Positions 12,643-25,698 of a stretch of 64,000 bases of DNA are shown here, in pieces. Under the pieces are notes generated by a model, which did no database searches, was not told the origin of the DNA, and saw only the letters and a list, made by a program, of their open reading frames with translations. The first letter of the stretch is position 1, and the number at the start of each line of letters is the position of its first letter. A program made the position numbers and the translations under genes. The stretch comes from Takakia lepidozioides (Eukaryota > Streptophyta > Takakiopsida > Takakiales > Takakiaceae): contig CM060734.1 of the NCBI GenBank assembly GCA_030704615.1, positions 51,352,042 through 51,416,041 of the forward strand. The letters are read 5' to 3'.

Positions 12643-12662
12643 AAACCCTAAACCCTGAACCC
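12643..12662 (+). promoter_or_regulatory. Telo-box cluster upstream of the dNK gene
   Basis: AAACCCTAAACCCTGAACCC lies about 220 bp upstream of the ATG at 12882, the position expected for a plant promoter telo-box. Confidence 0.5.
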
Positions 12663-12881
12663 GGTTTCTCCCTTAGAGGGTTGTGTCACCCCGGTCAGTG
12701 TCACCCCTGTCTCATGTAGCTGTAGAACAGTTTATAGGTAGGCACCCCCTTCCCTGTCAGGTCTTGCACAGCGGGAAGTAGGTGAGGCTTTGAAGCCTGC
12801 CCTGCTGTAGAGGAGCATCGCGCTTGAGAGTACACACAGGGACTACAACATACTGTTCTCTCTGTCTCGGTCACCGCGGGG

Positions 12882-15800
12882 ATGGCAGCAACTTCCTGCG
12901 TTCTCCTCCCCGCGCATGCCCACACCGTACTGAAGGCCCTGTCGTCTCGCTTCGGGGGGATGCGAGTCATGCATCGAATTAAAAGGCTGGGCTGGGTTGT
13001 GGAGCTGAAAGCGGCATCTCCCTTGTCAATGGTGGCTATGGCGCCTTCTGGGATGCCATTCAAATTAGGTAAAAATATGAAACACTTCGCGGTGTCCTAT
13101 TTTGGGGTCGTTGTTTTGTGTGTTATGCGCCATCGGACCCAGGCTTCGAATCGTCTTTACGCAATTCAGCTGAAATAAATGTAAGTAGTCTGGGCAAAGA
13201 AGCAAGAACGCGCACGGGATCGTTAGACACACTTGAACGCAATGTAGTGATGGGATTGTTGTTGATTTAAGTGCCAGCATTGAAACCATGTGTGACGTCT
13301 GAATCCGCCACCGCTACTTAAGCCCCATACCTGAAAACAGGGGTGAGGTTTTTGTTGTGCACATTATCGAAGAAGTGTAAAACAGCCCTTGGGGGGGCGT
13401 CGTTGTCATTGCACTGCCGGTCAGATTGTAGGGCCCCTCCCCTAATTTGGTTGTTTTTGGATTGTAGGACGAGCTCGAAGACGCCGAACAGTTGGAACCA
13501 ATGCAACCCGGCAGGCTCAGGACCCTCTTCCTGACCTTCTGACAGTTCCAGGGATAGGCCCCCGCAACATGGAAAAACTGGTGGCTAAAGGAATTGCCAA
13601 ACTAGCAGAGCTGAAGCAGCTGTACCGGGATAAGGTGCTTGTTCCTTTGCACTCAGCTCAAGTAGTTTAATGTGGTAGCAGTTTGGTTTAGCTGCAGTCG
13701 CCTGCAAGAAGAGGGGAGAGAAAAGTTGGATTTGCAGTTGTTCTGCGAGATAGGTAGCCAAGACAGTTGATAGAGAGGTTTGACTCAAAGATTGACCGGC
13801 TTTGGGGGAGAGAGATGTGTGAACAAATGTTAAGGGGCGTAATTCCAGAAGACATGTATTCCTGCAGTTTCGTGACAATGGCTCGGATAAGATGGTGGAG
13901 TACTTGCAAAGCTCAGTCGGCATATTACACAAGCACCATGCTGCCAGCATCACCAACTTCATCAAGGACACTGTGGATGCCGAGCTGGCCGTCAAAGAGG
14001 ATGGCTCTCAGAGAAAGAAGCGCCTCACCTTCTGTGTGGAAGGGAACATCAGTGTTGGCAAGTCAACGTTTCTGCAGAAAATTGCTAATGAAACTATTGA
14101 GTTGCGGGACATGGTGGAGGTACATATTCATTTTGCTTTTGTAATAAATTCTGATATCGTAGTTTCGATACTGGGGTATATATCTTTCAACAAAACCTTT
14201 CGGATGAAGCTATTTGACTTTTCTCCACCAAACCCTCGAGCCACCATTTTGTATGTGAACTCATTATGCTCTTGGAATCACTCATGAAACTCCAGGGTGC
14301 ACACTATAATGGTTGTATCGACAAAGAATGAGGTCTGTAAGGGTTTATAGAGGTTTTTCCATTCAGGTCTACTTATTTTTTATCTACAATGGTCTCTGCA
14401 TGTTAAGCAGTGTTGTCTTTTCAAGCACACAACTTTTGATAATGCAAATGCTTGCGTTGTAGATAGATTGCAACAGTGTGATGGCCTCCAGGCCTTTCAT
14501 TTGATATAAAATCAAGCAAGCTTAACATCTTGTTCCAGTCTAAGTTTGATCATTTTTCTCTGAAATTTGTGGTCAGATTGTACCTGAGCCAGTTGCCAAG
14601 TGGCAAGATGTGGGGCCAGATCACTTCAACATTCTGGAATCGTTTTATGCGGAGCCAGAGCGTTACGCCTACACATTCCAAAACTATGTTTTTGTCACCC
14701 GTCTTATGCAGGAGCGCGAATCAGCCAATGGGGTAAAACCCCTGCGTTTGATGGAGCGGAGTGTTTTCAGTGACCGAATGGTATTCTTTTATGCCTTTTT
14801 TTCCTTTCCGGAAGTAGATGTCTTTGTGCTTGCAATATTTCATCTTAGAGGGATAAACGCCCAGGTACTCAGGATGGAAACTGGAACAGGTGGCTCCAGA
14901 AGGTTTGTTAGTGTAATGCCATCTCAACGATAGACTCCTTACAAACTTGTCAAAATTCAAAATGATTTGGAGAGGGCATGGCAGGTATTTGTGCGTGCAG
15001 TGCATGAGGCCAAGTGGATGAATGAGATGGAAATCAGCATCTATGATTCATGGTTCAACCCAGTTGTATCAGAGCTACCGGGTCTGGTTCCTGATGCTTT
15101 CATTTATCTGCGAGCCAGCCCAGACACCTGCCTGCGTCGACTACAGTCTCGCAAGCGGTAATCTCATAGAGAGGCTGTACCACCCCTATACACCTTGAGG
15201 AGTTTTTGTTCCAAACTTTTGCCTCTTTGGGGTACTGGATTTTAGAAACATGTTCGAGGGCTGATACTTGAGCCAGTTCTATCATAGTCTTGACAAGTGG
15301 AAAAACATGTATTTGACGGTACACAATGACCATAAAAGGATATGATTGTGACTGTCACGAGGGGAGGTTGGTCTTCCTGCCAAGTCAATTATCCGAATCA
15401 TTTGATTTCCTTCACATAGTGGCATGATTACATTGATTGTGACAAATATCAGTTATTTTAAAGCTTGGACGATTTATTAAGCTGCGGGTTCCATAAACTG
15501 CTGTTTTGTAACTTGCCAGACCTGAGGAACAGGGAGTTAATTTGGAGTATCTGCGCGGCCTTCATGAAAAGCATGAGCAGTGGCTTCTTCCAGCCAACAC
15601 TCGTAGTGGAGTGCTCTCAGTTAGTCCAGCATTAAAGGAACCCCTGTCGGCACGAATCCGAGATCGTGTATTCTATCTGGAGGGTGATCATGTCCACTCG
15701 TGTATTCAAAAGGTGGGGTCATGATTATGTCTGAAACTTGGTTCTCTCAAGTGAATTCAATATTGGAACAATCTCTGTTTGCAATGCTTGAACTCTTGTG

Positions 15801-16564
15801 AATTGATTGGATCTTGATCAATACTGCAGTAGACCTTGCAGTGCTTGAAGGACAGAATTTTTTTGCCACTAGTGTCCTATGATAGTGAAGCATGCAAATT
15901 TTTTGTTGGGCAATTTGTAGACCTTGAGTACCCAAACTTCACACTCGTTTTTTTTTTGGGTTTTCTAATGCAATAATAAACCAATATTACTCAATCGTTT
16001 GCTAAAGTCGTCTCTTGGTTGCAGGTACCAGCATTAATGTTAGATTGTGACGCCACCATTGATTTCAGCCGTGACTTTGAAGCTAAAGCAGAGTGAGTTC
16101 ATGTCTAACCCTTCCTATAGTTGTTGTGTAGTGCTTCCTTCGACAGTCTCTTCCCTTCCTCTCTGGACATTACTGTTTACAGTTCCAAACTGAAGCATAT
16201 TGCACATCCAGTTGGCAGCAGTATGAGTACGACAAAGATCTTTGGCCTGTAAACAAAGACTCAATGAGACCGTTGCATAAAGAGAGGACAAATGGAAAAT
16301 TAAGGCTGTTGGATTGCAGAAACTAAGCCAATGTATTGTTGGTTTGTGTGTTGATGTAGATATGCCCGACAAGTGGCAGACTTCTTTGAGTATGTACAGC
16401 GAACAAAGAACAGCCAAGCAAGTGAAAAAGTAACAGGTGGACGAAGTCAACTTGTGCTACCACTCTCTGGAGGTTTGTTAGGACCTGATGGGTCACAGTT
16501 ACTTGGTGGCAACCCACTGGATGCAGTAAACTTCAGACGACGGGTTTCTTCTTTTTGTACATAG
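12882..16564 (+). CDS. dNK: Plant-type deoxynucleoside kinase, 8 exons
   Basis: The enzyme phosphorylates deoxynucleosides for dNTP salvage. Exons: 12882-13068, 13468-13634, 13868-14119, 14577-14780, 14985-15157, 15520-15712, 16025-16092, 16360-16564; every junction is GT-AG and the phases give 482 codons. Residues 1 to about 60 (MAATSCVLLPAHAHTVLKAL...) are Ser/Ala/Arg-rich and look like an organelle transit peptide. Residues about 80-118 contain a helix-hairpin-helix-like VPGIGPRNMEKLVAKGI, part of the extension typical of plant members. The P-loop is GNISVGKST (about 177-185). VPEPVAKWQDVGPDHFNILE holds the base-binding region and LMERSVFSDR the catalytic ERS motif (about 262-264). IYLRASPDTCLRRLQSRKR is the lid arginine region. 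Several open frames in the introns are shadows. Strong match to the land-plant enzyme (Arabidopsis At1g72040 type). Confidence 0.93.
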
Positions 16565-16733
16565 TCGGCGATGTCAAGCCGCTCATCCACCTGTTCATCT
16601 GTGCAAGTAGGTGTTTCCAATTTTGAGCAATTGTGAGATTGGGACGCGGTCATTTTGGTGAAGACATGCATTTGGGGAGTGTCCATCTTGGTACAAATAG
16701 ACAGCGAGACCTCGACCCACGTAAAGGCAACAC

Positions 16734-17010
16734 ACCAATACAGCAAGTCTTGTTTTATGTTTGGAAGGTTGGTGAATCACGCATATTTCTAGAGAGCCTC
16801 AAGGACTAAATGCCCAGCCAAGTCAACTCAACCAGTACAGCAAGTTTGGTTTTATGTTTGGAAGGGTGGTGAATCATGCAGATTTCTAGAGAGCCTCAAG
16901 GACTAAATGCCCAGCCAAGTCAACTCAACCAGAACAGCAAGTTTGGTTTTATGTTTGGAAGGGTAGTGAATCATGCACATTTCTAGAGAGCCAAGTCAAC
17001 TCAATCAGTT
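16734..17010. repeat. 97-bp tandem repeat, about 2.8 copies
   Basis: The unit starts ACCARWACAGCAAGTYTKGT and contains TTTCTAGAGAGCC and AAGTCAACTCAA. Copies start at 16734, 16831 and 16928. The last copy is shortened by an internal deletion. Confidence 0.9.
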
Positions 17011-17752
17011 GAATGACACCGGATTAGATCAGTGTAGCCGGTTTTTGGATTTGGTGGCCCTATTGTATGTATTCAGTTCCTTAGTGAGAAGAAGCAATAT
17101 CAAAGCTCCTTGAGGATAGTTCTGGCATGAGAGGGCCATGACCACCTTTCACCTTGTATTATATTGAATTTGTGTCCCATGCACAGCTAGTAAAAGCTGT
17201 TGTAATGATCAAATGATTCTCTTATCTGAGTGTGTTATTGTTGCAAATGAAATGTCTACAGGGTAGGATATGTGGTACTTGTGGTGTGGTGGATGCCCAT
17301 TCCCATTGCCTGCAGAAAAAAGCTTGGTTTCTTTCAGTTTCACTTTCATATACAGGCTGGGTTGGACCCTTGGAGAGAATCCAGGGATATTGCAGCTGGT
17401 ATAGCAGTCCTTTCAAGACTTGCAACATTCTTAAGCACCTGCAGTTACCAAAGCAAACAATCCCATGGAATGCACATTGAGCCCTATCTTAAAAGAAACC
17501 AGCAGATGCCTTGCAATAGAATGCAGAATAGTGGACATCTTCTCATCGTCTGGTCCAACACGTACCTCACTGGATAAATCAGATATCTGGGCATATGCTC
17601 TGTAATAATTAGGGCTATCTTCTGCAGTTGCTAATTGATCTGAAAATTCATCACCTGGTTGCCACCTTGCATGTGTGGAAAGGATGAAGTTGGGGAAAAA
17701 CTTTACAGCAATGCTGTGAACAACAGCTGTGTCCTCTACACTTCGGTAATTA

Positions 17753-18010
<258 letters not shown>

Positions 18011-19193
18011 CTATGAAAAGATAGGAAGCACATTCAAAAGGAGTAATAGTCACTTCATGACTCATGGTTCCTGTCATCACATGAGCTTAATGTCAGAAGT
18101 TTTCATTGTATCAGGCCCCACTTCTTTGAACTGCAAAGTGGCCTGGTAATCAACAGATCACTAGTAGGAAGTGTGTCCAAAACGACTGGACTTACGACTG
18201 GAAACCCAGTCGCAACGGACTCTGCGACTGGGCGGGGCAGAAGTCACAAAAGACTAGTGGTGACAGCTCAGTGGAGTGCTGTCGGGCTAGGCACTTAGCA
18301 AAAAAAGAAGGCGGGGGGCTTTTTTAAAAATTTGGGCGTTTACTAACGACCCCGCGTCGCAATAAAAAAAAACCGTCACAGTGACATGCTGTCCCGGCCT
18401 TCGCAAAGACACACCCTCTGTAAGGTAGGCAAATATGGGGTTATTTTTTGGCTTAGGGTTCAATGGTTTTTTGGGTTTTTAGGGTTTTCTTTTCCTTAAG
18501 GTACTGGGGTAGGGTATTTTTATTTATTTATGGTGCTGGGTTTTGGGTTTTGGATTATAGGTTTTGGTTTTGGGTTCCAAAGGATAGACGTTAATTAGGA
18601 TTCACATATCCAAAAAGTGGTTCAATTTGGTAAGCGCAAAGCGTTGGGTCTCACTAAATTTTTCCATGGTGTGGGCAACCTGAAGTACTCATTTTGGGTT
18701 CATTGTCCTTCTCACACCATAGGGATGCTTTGAACATGCCGGAAACCGGCATACCATCCTGTCAGAGGTTGCTTGTGTGCATTAAGTTCTTAAATTATTC
18801 TTATTATCTTCCGGCTTACTACCCAACCTCCTTGGTAGGAGAAAAAAACGATGAAAAAATGACCATGAAAAGGATGATATTTTTGAAGATGCATAGTCTT
18901 TTGAAAATTTGAATCATTTATACATCTCTCAATTGACAGGAGGAGCCTAGCAGTTTGTTGGGCCATGCTTTAAGGCAAGGACTTTGCAAGTACCTTAAGG
19001 CTAAAAGTAGCTTGGACCTTAAGATTAGGAGTAGGTGAGGACTATAGAAAGTACCTATAATACAACTAGCTTAAAGCTGGATTTGAAATAGGTAGTTCAT
19101 TTTAGACTTTAGGAGGTTGTGGGTTCAATCCATAATTTTACAAGAGATGCCAATTTACGCTTTAGGCCATTAACATGATTTATCTTTGATTGC

Positions 19194-19346
19194 GGCATTA
19201 AAGAAATTAAATCTATGTAAACACCTGTAACTTCCACTTTATTTGGCATTAAAGAAATTAAATCTATGTAAACACCTGTAACTTCCACTTTATTTGGCAT
19301 TAAAGAAATTAAATCTATGTAAACACCTGTAACTTCCACTTTATTT
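19194..19346. repeat. 51-bp tandem repeat, 3 near-identical copies
   Basis: Units start at 19194, 19245 and 19296 (GGCATTAAAGAAATTAAATC...). 51 is a multiple of three, and on the minus strand the units read as a 17-residue peptide repeat (NKVEVTGVYIDLISLMP) in an open frame at 19109-19387. Just beside it, GTTGTGGGTTCAATCC (about 19117-19132) resembles a tRNA B box. Confidence 0.85.
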
Positions 19347-19640
19347 AGGGACGAATGAGTGTTTGCACCCCTTCTGTCTCGCAACACTCAATCAGCAACA
19401 CATCCTGGATACAAAAGCTTGGAACTTTAGAGTGGTATCCCCATTCTTCCACCCATTGCAAGGCAGGGCTTACACATTGCCTCGCTTGCTTCCAGTTTCT
19501 TCCCTCACTTGTGTGGCGATGCATTGGAAGGTAAAGCAGCCCCACCAAACAAGAGATTCATCCAGCATTCACACATGAGAAGCCATGGTGTGACATTTCA
19601 TTTGATAAGACAAGTCTCGTACACGGACTGATGGGCGCTC

Positions 19641-20729
19641 TCAAGTTTTGTGCAGTTTGGTGACGACTATTGTGCGCAGACACTGATCGAAAGAGCCACA
19701 CACGGCCAGGCCCTGCTTATCAGGGCTCCAGTTAAAGCAGGATATGGGTTGTGTGGCGAGGGTCTGATTCGACAGGAGCTGCACTGTGCCGGCCACTCCG
19801 TACTCTTTTTTGTCCTCGTCTTTCAAAGTACGCTGCTCTGGATATGAGTATTTGTACAGCGACAGTGATCCATCCCCCCCAAGTGTAACAAAAACTTCGC
19901 GGTTTTGGGGCAGATGCTTCACCCCCCACACTGTGGTGCCATGTTTGAGCTTCTCGGCAAGGCTTGCGTAACCCTTCTCTGGATGGTAGGTTCGAAGGTC
20001 GTATAAGTGGAGCTTGGCTTCCAACGTCGTGCACACGAATTTGTTCATCTTGATGTCTTTGCGGTCAAAATCTATCCCACAGACTCCATTTGGTAGAGTT
20101 GTCTCCCACCGGACTTTTCCGGTCCTCAGATCAAACATCTTGACGTCTCCATTATCATAGCCAGCTAAGACACAACGCTCTTCGTCGTTGTAAGAGTTGC
20201 CAAATGCCACTGTCCAGCAATCTCTGGCTGCTGTACTGTCGCCTTTCTTAGGCTCAAAACTGGCTACAGGGTCACCCTTTTGGCGTGGATCCCACACGCG
20301 CACCCGACCATCTCTCCCACCAGTGACAATCTCAGGGGCACCATAGCCAATATTCAAGCCCCCACAGCCATCAATCGCATTCACAATTGTATCATGTGCT
20401 TTCAGATGCCACACCGGTAAGCTGAGCTTTTCCAAGTCCCAGACGAAAAGGTTACCTTTGAAGTCTCCGGTCGCCAAATGTCTCTCTGCCAAGGTGGAAG
20501 CTCCAAAGGTCCCACACTTGAAGCTGTTGTGCTTCTCCGACTCTTTCAGTTTCTTGAGTTTCGATCCTTCTAGCTCATATACATGGATAGCCCCAGTATT
20601 GCGTGCCGTGGATCCTAACAGGACGAACCTCGCACTGCATGGGACCCACAGGGTATCAAAAATGGTGACAGCCAACGATTCGCAAACATGTTGCAAAATT
20701 TGCGGCCTATTCCTTGCATCACAGGCCAT
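19641..20729 (-). CDS. WDR92: WDR92/DNAAF10 dynein-arm preassembly WD40 protein
   Basis: WDR92 (Monad, DNAAF10) is a seven-bladed WD40 adaptor of the R2TP/prefoldin-like chaperone needed in the cytoplasm for axonemal dynein assembly. The frame is a single exon of 362 aa, close to human WDR92 (357). I start at the ATG at 20729 ([15 protein letters not shown]); the frame extends upstream only without an ATG. Diagnostic blocks run in order: [152 protein letters not shown] and [15 protein letters not shown]. It is widely absent from species without motile cilia, so its intact frame implies flagellated cells in this organism. A second cilium-type gene follows on the same strand. Confidence 0.93.
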   Translation of the reverse strand: MACDARNRPQILQHVCESLAVTIFDTLWVPCSARFVLLGSTARNTGAIHVYELEGSKLKKLKESEKHNSFKCGTFGASTLAERHLATGDFKGNLFVWDLEKLSLPVWHLKAHDTIVNAIDGCGGLNIGYGAPEIVTGGRDGRVRVWDPRQKGDPVASFEPKKGDSTAARDCWTVAFGNSYNDEERCVLAGYDNGDVKMFDLRTGKVRWETTLPNGVCGIDFDRKDIKMNKFVCTTLEAKLHLYDLRTYHPEKGYASLAEKLKHGTTVWGVKHLPQNREVFVTLGGDGSLSLYKYSYPEQRTLKDEDKKEYGVAGTVQLLSNQTLATQPISCFNWSPDKQGLAVCGSFDQCLRTIVVTKLHKT

Positions 20730-22258
20730 GTGTCCCCTCCCTCCCTGTACACCTTTTCTAACTAAAGTTCTATGCTTCAGTAACTGAGTGTCTCCCACTC
20801 TTCAGAGTGCATAATACTTTGCACTCCACCCTTGAGCTTCGTCTCTCATATGAGCGGTATATAGATGCTTTTACAGTATCATCTGTCAACTCTCTCCATC
20901 ATTTTTTCTGTACTCCACTGCTCTTGTTTTGAACAACAAAGCTCACGTGGTAGTGAGAACATCTCTAGGGCTTGGAAACGGTTTAGATGTTGATGTGCAC
21001 TGCTCCTGCAAGTCCTTTAGTGCTTTCTCATCCTGCATAATGCAAATGCCACACCCTAAGCTTAAGAGTCATGAATGTACAATATCTTCAAAACATATTG
21101 AAATCCTAACACAGTTCAGGACTGCGAGCCTTCAACCCTTCTATTCTTTAAGGTGGCCGTCATTGACAGACTGTATCACATTGTCACAAGACTCCACTAA
21201 TTCGCTGAGGCGAAGTCAAGTGGTAGACATATACCGGGCGAAGCTTTGTTTTTATTCTTGGCTATGGTTTTTTTTTTCCTCTCTCATATTTTCCTCCATT
21301 TTGTTCCATAAGCTCTATGAGCTTTCCGTGGACGTTATAAAGCACCATTTCACTTCATTTCTACTGCTAGTTCTAGTTTTCAAGACAACCTTATAGATCT
21401 TGTTTTTCTGGTGGGGTTGTTGGTTTGTCTCGAGCTACATCCTTCTGGATGATAGTGGGCACAACTGCTGCCTAGCATGGGATTTGTACACCACATTCAT
21501 GATCACAGAGAGTTTGTAACGTCATCTCTTCATACGATCTCTTGCATCTACACTCAATATGCTGCCATTGGGTGGCGCTACTTCACAAGTGAGAAAAGTC
21601 ATGGTATTACAACAAAATTGAGTGGAATTTGGATGACATGGCAGTGTGGGGGCAGTATTGATTGTGATATCCAGAATGCACAGTAAGTACCTCAAGGACG
21701 CGACACTGAGAGCGGTGAAGAATTTTGTCAACGTCTTGTTGCAGCTTCTCACAGGTGCTCACCAGAATGGACTTCACAACAGAACCTATACAAGATATTT
21801 TCAAGAAAATCAGAAAATCACATCAGTTCTATTGGCAGGCCTAACTTCTATTAATGCTTCAAGATTGTAAGCCCGTTCTAGTGACTACCCTCAGGATTTT
21901 GTTTGGTTTCAAGTGAGTCAGACTCCAAGCATTTGACACTACGTAGCCTTGTACTAAGATAATCAGCAAAGAAGAGATGCACAATGCCATTGTATAAAGG
22001 GTTTGCTGACTAAGGACAGATTGAGATCAATCTGAGCTGAATTTCATCGTTGAGTCAACGGCCATCACTGATCAGAGTGAAAGATCTTCGTCTGAACTGA
22101 TTTGCACTTTCCCGCTCCAACCCTTATCAAGACAATGGATCTGTAACCATTGTAAGGGAGTGGTCACTAGAAGGTATTTCAACAAACTGTGGGCTCATCA
22201 TGTTGTTGTCAAACAGTCCTGCAGTAAAACTCTCCAAAAATACAATCTCAGGCTATCA
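20730..22258. other. Intergenic DNA between WDR92 and the LRR gene
   Basis: Apart from a LINE tail copy at 21262-21360, I see no supported gene. Open frames here are short and unlike known proteins. Confidence 0.45.
21262..21360 (+). mobile_element. 5'-truncated LINE tail copy
   Basis: About 95 bp matches the 3' end of the large LINE at 30505-30610 in opposite orientation: CCATTTTGTTCCATAAGCTC, then TATGAGCTTTCCGTGGACGT, then TATAAAGCACCATTTC. It ends in the same ATTTC-rich tail. The AAGCTC/GAGCTT hairpin is kept; the loop differs (TAC versus TAT). Confidence 0.8.
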
Positions 22259-24475
22259 TTAGAAGAATATGGAGTGAGAGGCACAACGAGAACGAGAAGT
22301 GAATGCTGGAAATTCGGTATAACCTCTGTCATGTATGTCATCATCCACATATAGGCCAAGAAATCTCTTGAACTCCTTGTCTTTGTCTGCTCCGACTTCT
22401 CCAACCCCTTTGCTGATCTCATCACTAACGATCAAAGGATTCTCTCGAAAAAGTGCTGTTGATAACGGTTTTGTCAATGTCTTCTGGAGAGCTGCCACGA
22501 AGGCATTATCATGGGCACTCTCCCAAGCTTTCTGAAATTCGCTTGCCTCTGTGCCGTGCAGATCATTTGTTGGTTCCTCCAGGTCTTCTGAGCTTGGATT
22601 AAGTGTCCTGGGTGTGCAAAGTATTAATGTCATCAACAGTGGTAAGTCCATGCTAGAGGTTCAGCTTGATACTTTTACCTCTTTAAAGCAGAGTATCCCA
22701 TTCACCAGTGACTCAGATGCATGAAAAGCCTAGTCTCAAGCATCAGACCGCAAGGATTATATTTGGAGAACAAACTTATTCAAAGGGGTCAATTTTGAAG
22801 ATGGCACTCTGTGAATTTTTTGAAGCTCAACAATGAAAGGGTCCACAGACCTATTTGCGTCTTGGTGGCTGTTGTCTACAACAGTTGCGGAGTCCTGGGC
22901 TGCTAATTTGTTGTTTGTAAATGTAACCCCATTAAATCCTCCTTTGAAGTTTGTACAAGCTATGCCACTGGCATTGTCTCTTCCATGATCTGTAAGGGAT
23001 ACCTCATCCAGCTTCCCTTCATCATCATCCTCCTTGTCATCAAACTCTTCTTCATTGTTTGTGAGAGCCACCCCGTTGAGCTCCTTGAGATCAGGTAAAG
23101 TTGACTCCAGTATTCGATGAAGTCTTTTTTGTGACAGGCAACAAGGATTGTCCAAAACATTGAGGAAACTGAGTGACTTTGGAAGCTCCTGTTCTGTCAA
23201 CCATAGCATCCCCAGGTTTTGCATTGCAGAATGTACCAGATGTAAAATTGTTGGGGCTAAAGACTAACGTTTGGGTGCAAATGTCACTTCCAGTCTTTGT
23301 ACCTTGTTCTCTCTCTCTCAACTACATGCTTCAGCCTCGGCTTGGATAATATGGCTAATGGTTCCATCTCGAGACTTGATGACAGAAGTACTTTGAAGGT
23401 TGCAATGCCCAAAAATGCTACAAATAGAGTTTCACATCAATTCAATCTTGAAAAGAAGTTCGTCCCTTGACTGGCTGGAGAGCGGTCTTAAACATTGGTG
23501 CACTTTGGTACAATTCTGCCACCAGAAGTTTTTGCCTTGTATATTCCTAAGGAATTTTTAGAGTGTCTTGAATCCAATATCCTCTTCTCATAAATGGTAC
23601 TTAAGAACTGAATACTGCAAAATCTATATCAAGCATGTGCTTACCTGTGAACAATCTCAGTTGAGACCAAGAGTATCTTTTACTGCCTGTAGTTCCAGTT
23701 GTTCATAACATAAGATATATTATAATTCTAACTGATATATAGAGTGCTTACCGGCGTTAATGTGATCAATGCAATTATTAGATGCATCGAGGAACATAAG
23801 TTTCGGGAGAGATTGCAACCCCTCAAGAACAGATATCTGGTTTCCAGCGACAGTCAAGAACTGGAGGTGTTGTGCCTCTTCCAAAGCTCTCAAAGTCTTA
23901 AGTTGATTCTGCAACATTGGACACATGAAAATACTTGTGATGTTCCCTAAGAACTGCAATCCATTTGAAGTTTCAATGACAAGTACACCACATCTCCCAG
24001 TTACATGCATTGCAAGATGGATGTGGGGTAGTGAAAAAAGGAGGTAGCACTAGTATGTCAAGGCTACCAGTTGGACTGCTGAACATGTAGAATACAGACA
24101 CTGATTGGAAGGGGGAAAATGCGTTGGCACTTTCAACCTTGTGTGGACAATGACACACGAGCTTACCTCAAACATGCAAATGTACAGGTGAGTGCATCCT
24201 GCAGTTTAGCAACGTCTTAGAGAAAGAAGTGCACCTGTTGCAGATACAGATTGGTTAAGTTGGGAAGATAGAGAAAGAGGGCAGGCTCCAGAGAAGCAAT
24301 GTGCTCCCTATCCAGCCTTACATGAGACAACTTTTGCAGTTCTTGCTTTCTGAAAGAGGAAAATGACATTATGAGTAGTCCTGTTTGATTGCTTACTGCG
24401 CTCTTATCATTTTAGGCACAAACTCACAGCATCGATCTGAACAAGATATTTAATGTGTAGGAAACCATTTGCATG
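22259..24475 (-). CDS. LRRC46: LRRC46-like leucine-rich-repeat protein (ciliary type), multi-exon
   Basis: LRRC46 proteins are LRR components of sperm flagella and cilia. Supported minus-strand exons: 24235-24349 (LSHVRLDREHIASLEPALFL, LPNLTNLYLQQ) and 23752-23908 (QLKTLRALEEAQHLQFLTVA, GNQISVLEGLQSLPKLMFLD, ASNNCIDHINAG). The next begins at 23193 (EQELPKSLSFLNVLDNPCC, then LESTLPDLKELNG). These splice in phase and give consecutive LRRs plus the LRR cap. The third exon runs on into an acidic tail (EEEFDDKEDDDEGKLDE). A further acidic exon starts about 22607 (LNPSSEDLEEPTND). A short first exon (24428-24475, start ATG about 24474) fits the phase but is not confirmed. The exact donor of the third exon, the 3' end and the N terminus are uncertain. 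The LRR core matches LRRC46 well; another flagellar LRR family is the alternative. Confidence 0.7.
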
Positions 24476-25698
24476 CTGAAATTGAAGGAAGTTGGACATC
24501 ACATGGAGTGGGCTGATGCGTCATCGAGAAACAGAGGCGACAAATTTCTTTCTGCTACAATTGCCGCAATATCGGCTACTGTTCCCTCGCAGTATTGAGG
24601 TGCGATGGCGGTTCCCGTCATTGCTACAATCATCACGCCAGGGTACAGGCTTCTTTACGTGTCCCTCTACAAATGCTTTCGCAATGACATAATTGAGTAT
24701 GAACACATTTGACTCTGCAAGTGTTGAAAACGCACGTCTAGGCAGTTTAGCAAACGAAACCACTGCAAGCGATGCATTTACATATGAATTTCCAGCATAG
24801 TCCAACCGTTTCTTTGCCCTCCTCTCTTGTCTATTCAGCGTCAGTTATATATATCTAGCCGATATTGGATCTTCCCGCCTCTCATGGCTATGTCTAGGAA
24901 TCAGCAGAGGACACAACGTCAGTCTGCTCGGTAGATGGACAACACGTTTTCTTGTTTCTTGCAAGGCTCGTTGCCAGAGGGTTGTCATGTTTCTTCTGTG
25001 CGATACATGTAAATGAATATGTAGTTGATGTAGGCGCTGACGAAACGGTTCTCAGTCAGGAATGAAGATGGTGCAAAGGTGATTGGATTCAACCTGAACA
25101 GCAGAAACCCTAACTACCACAATCCCTCTACCTACATGTTATCCCCTCCATCAAAAACGCTACTTAGCAAAGTTTCCAAGAGCCTTTCCGTTCCACAAGG
25201 TGCTCTCAAACACAGTAACATCAATCTCCACTAACAATCTGCTACCTTGCACAAACAGAATCATCTCTCTCCATTTTCTCCCTCCCTCAAAAACACTGCT
25301 GTGTCAGAAGTCAAAAGGAAGGCGTGATGGCATTCAAAGATGGCCACTGTGAAGTTGGTTATAACAAACAAAACGCCCCCAAGTTTAGCAGAATCTTTAG
25401 CGAAAGGTAAGTAACAAGGCATGCCACACACTTAGGCCCGCCACTAAATGTAGCTGAGAAACAGATTAATAGAAATTTTTATTTGGTTTACCTTTGGCCT
25501 ATCTGAAACATTTATTTTTATTTTATTATTTATGTATTTATTTTTCCCCCACAACTAGCCCAGTCAAAGACGGTGATATCCATGGTATTTGTTTTGGTAT
25601 TAGATATTATAATTATATTATTATTGCGGAAACGGATGGAACCCTTGGCAGAATGCTGTTACTCGTTTGACTCGACACTCTGTTTGTTGCTGTGCGAT
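24476..25698. other. Intergenic DNA between LRR gene and kelch paralogue A
   Basis: It probably contains the promoter of the LRR gene. An AAACCCTAA box is at about 25110, and an AT-only tract lies at about 25507-25545. An open minus frame (24521-24805) might be a 5' exon but resembles nothing known. Confidence 0.4.

Larger units (their letters stand above)
10879..12881. other. Divergent intergenic region between HOS15 and the dNK gene
   Basis: About 2 kb separates the two divergent starts. It holds telomere-like boxes near both genes, an ATTAATTAATTAATT tract at about 11222-11236, and one short unassigned open frame (11590-11883). I see no further coding signal. Confidence 0.5.

Noticed and set aside
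12643-12662. Interstitial telomere
   Set aside because: Only two to three units, near a gene start; a promoter telo-box explains it better.
18181-18420. Possible CRISPR-like or stem array (ACGACTGG...CCAGTCGC)
   Set aside because: Only one small inverted repeat and no regular spacing; CRISPR is not expected in nuclear DNA.
20730-20798. N-terminal extension of WDR92
   Set aside because: The extension begins at GTG and lacks homology; the ATG at 20729 gives the family's normal length.
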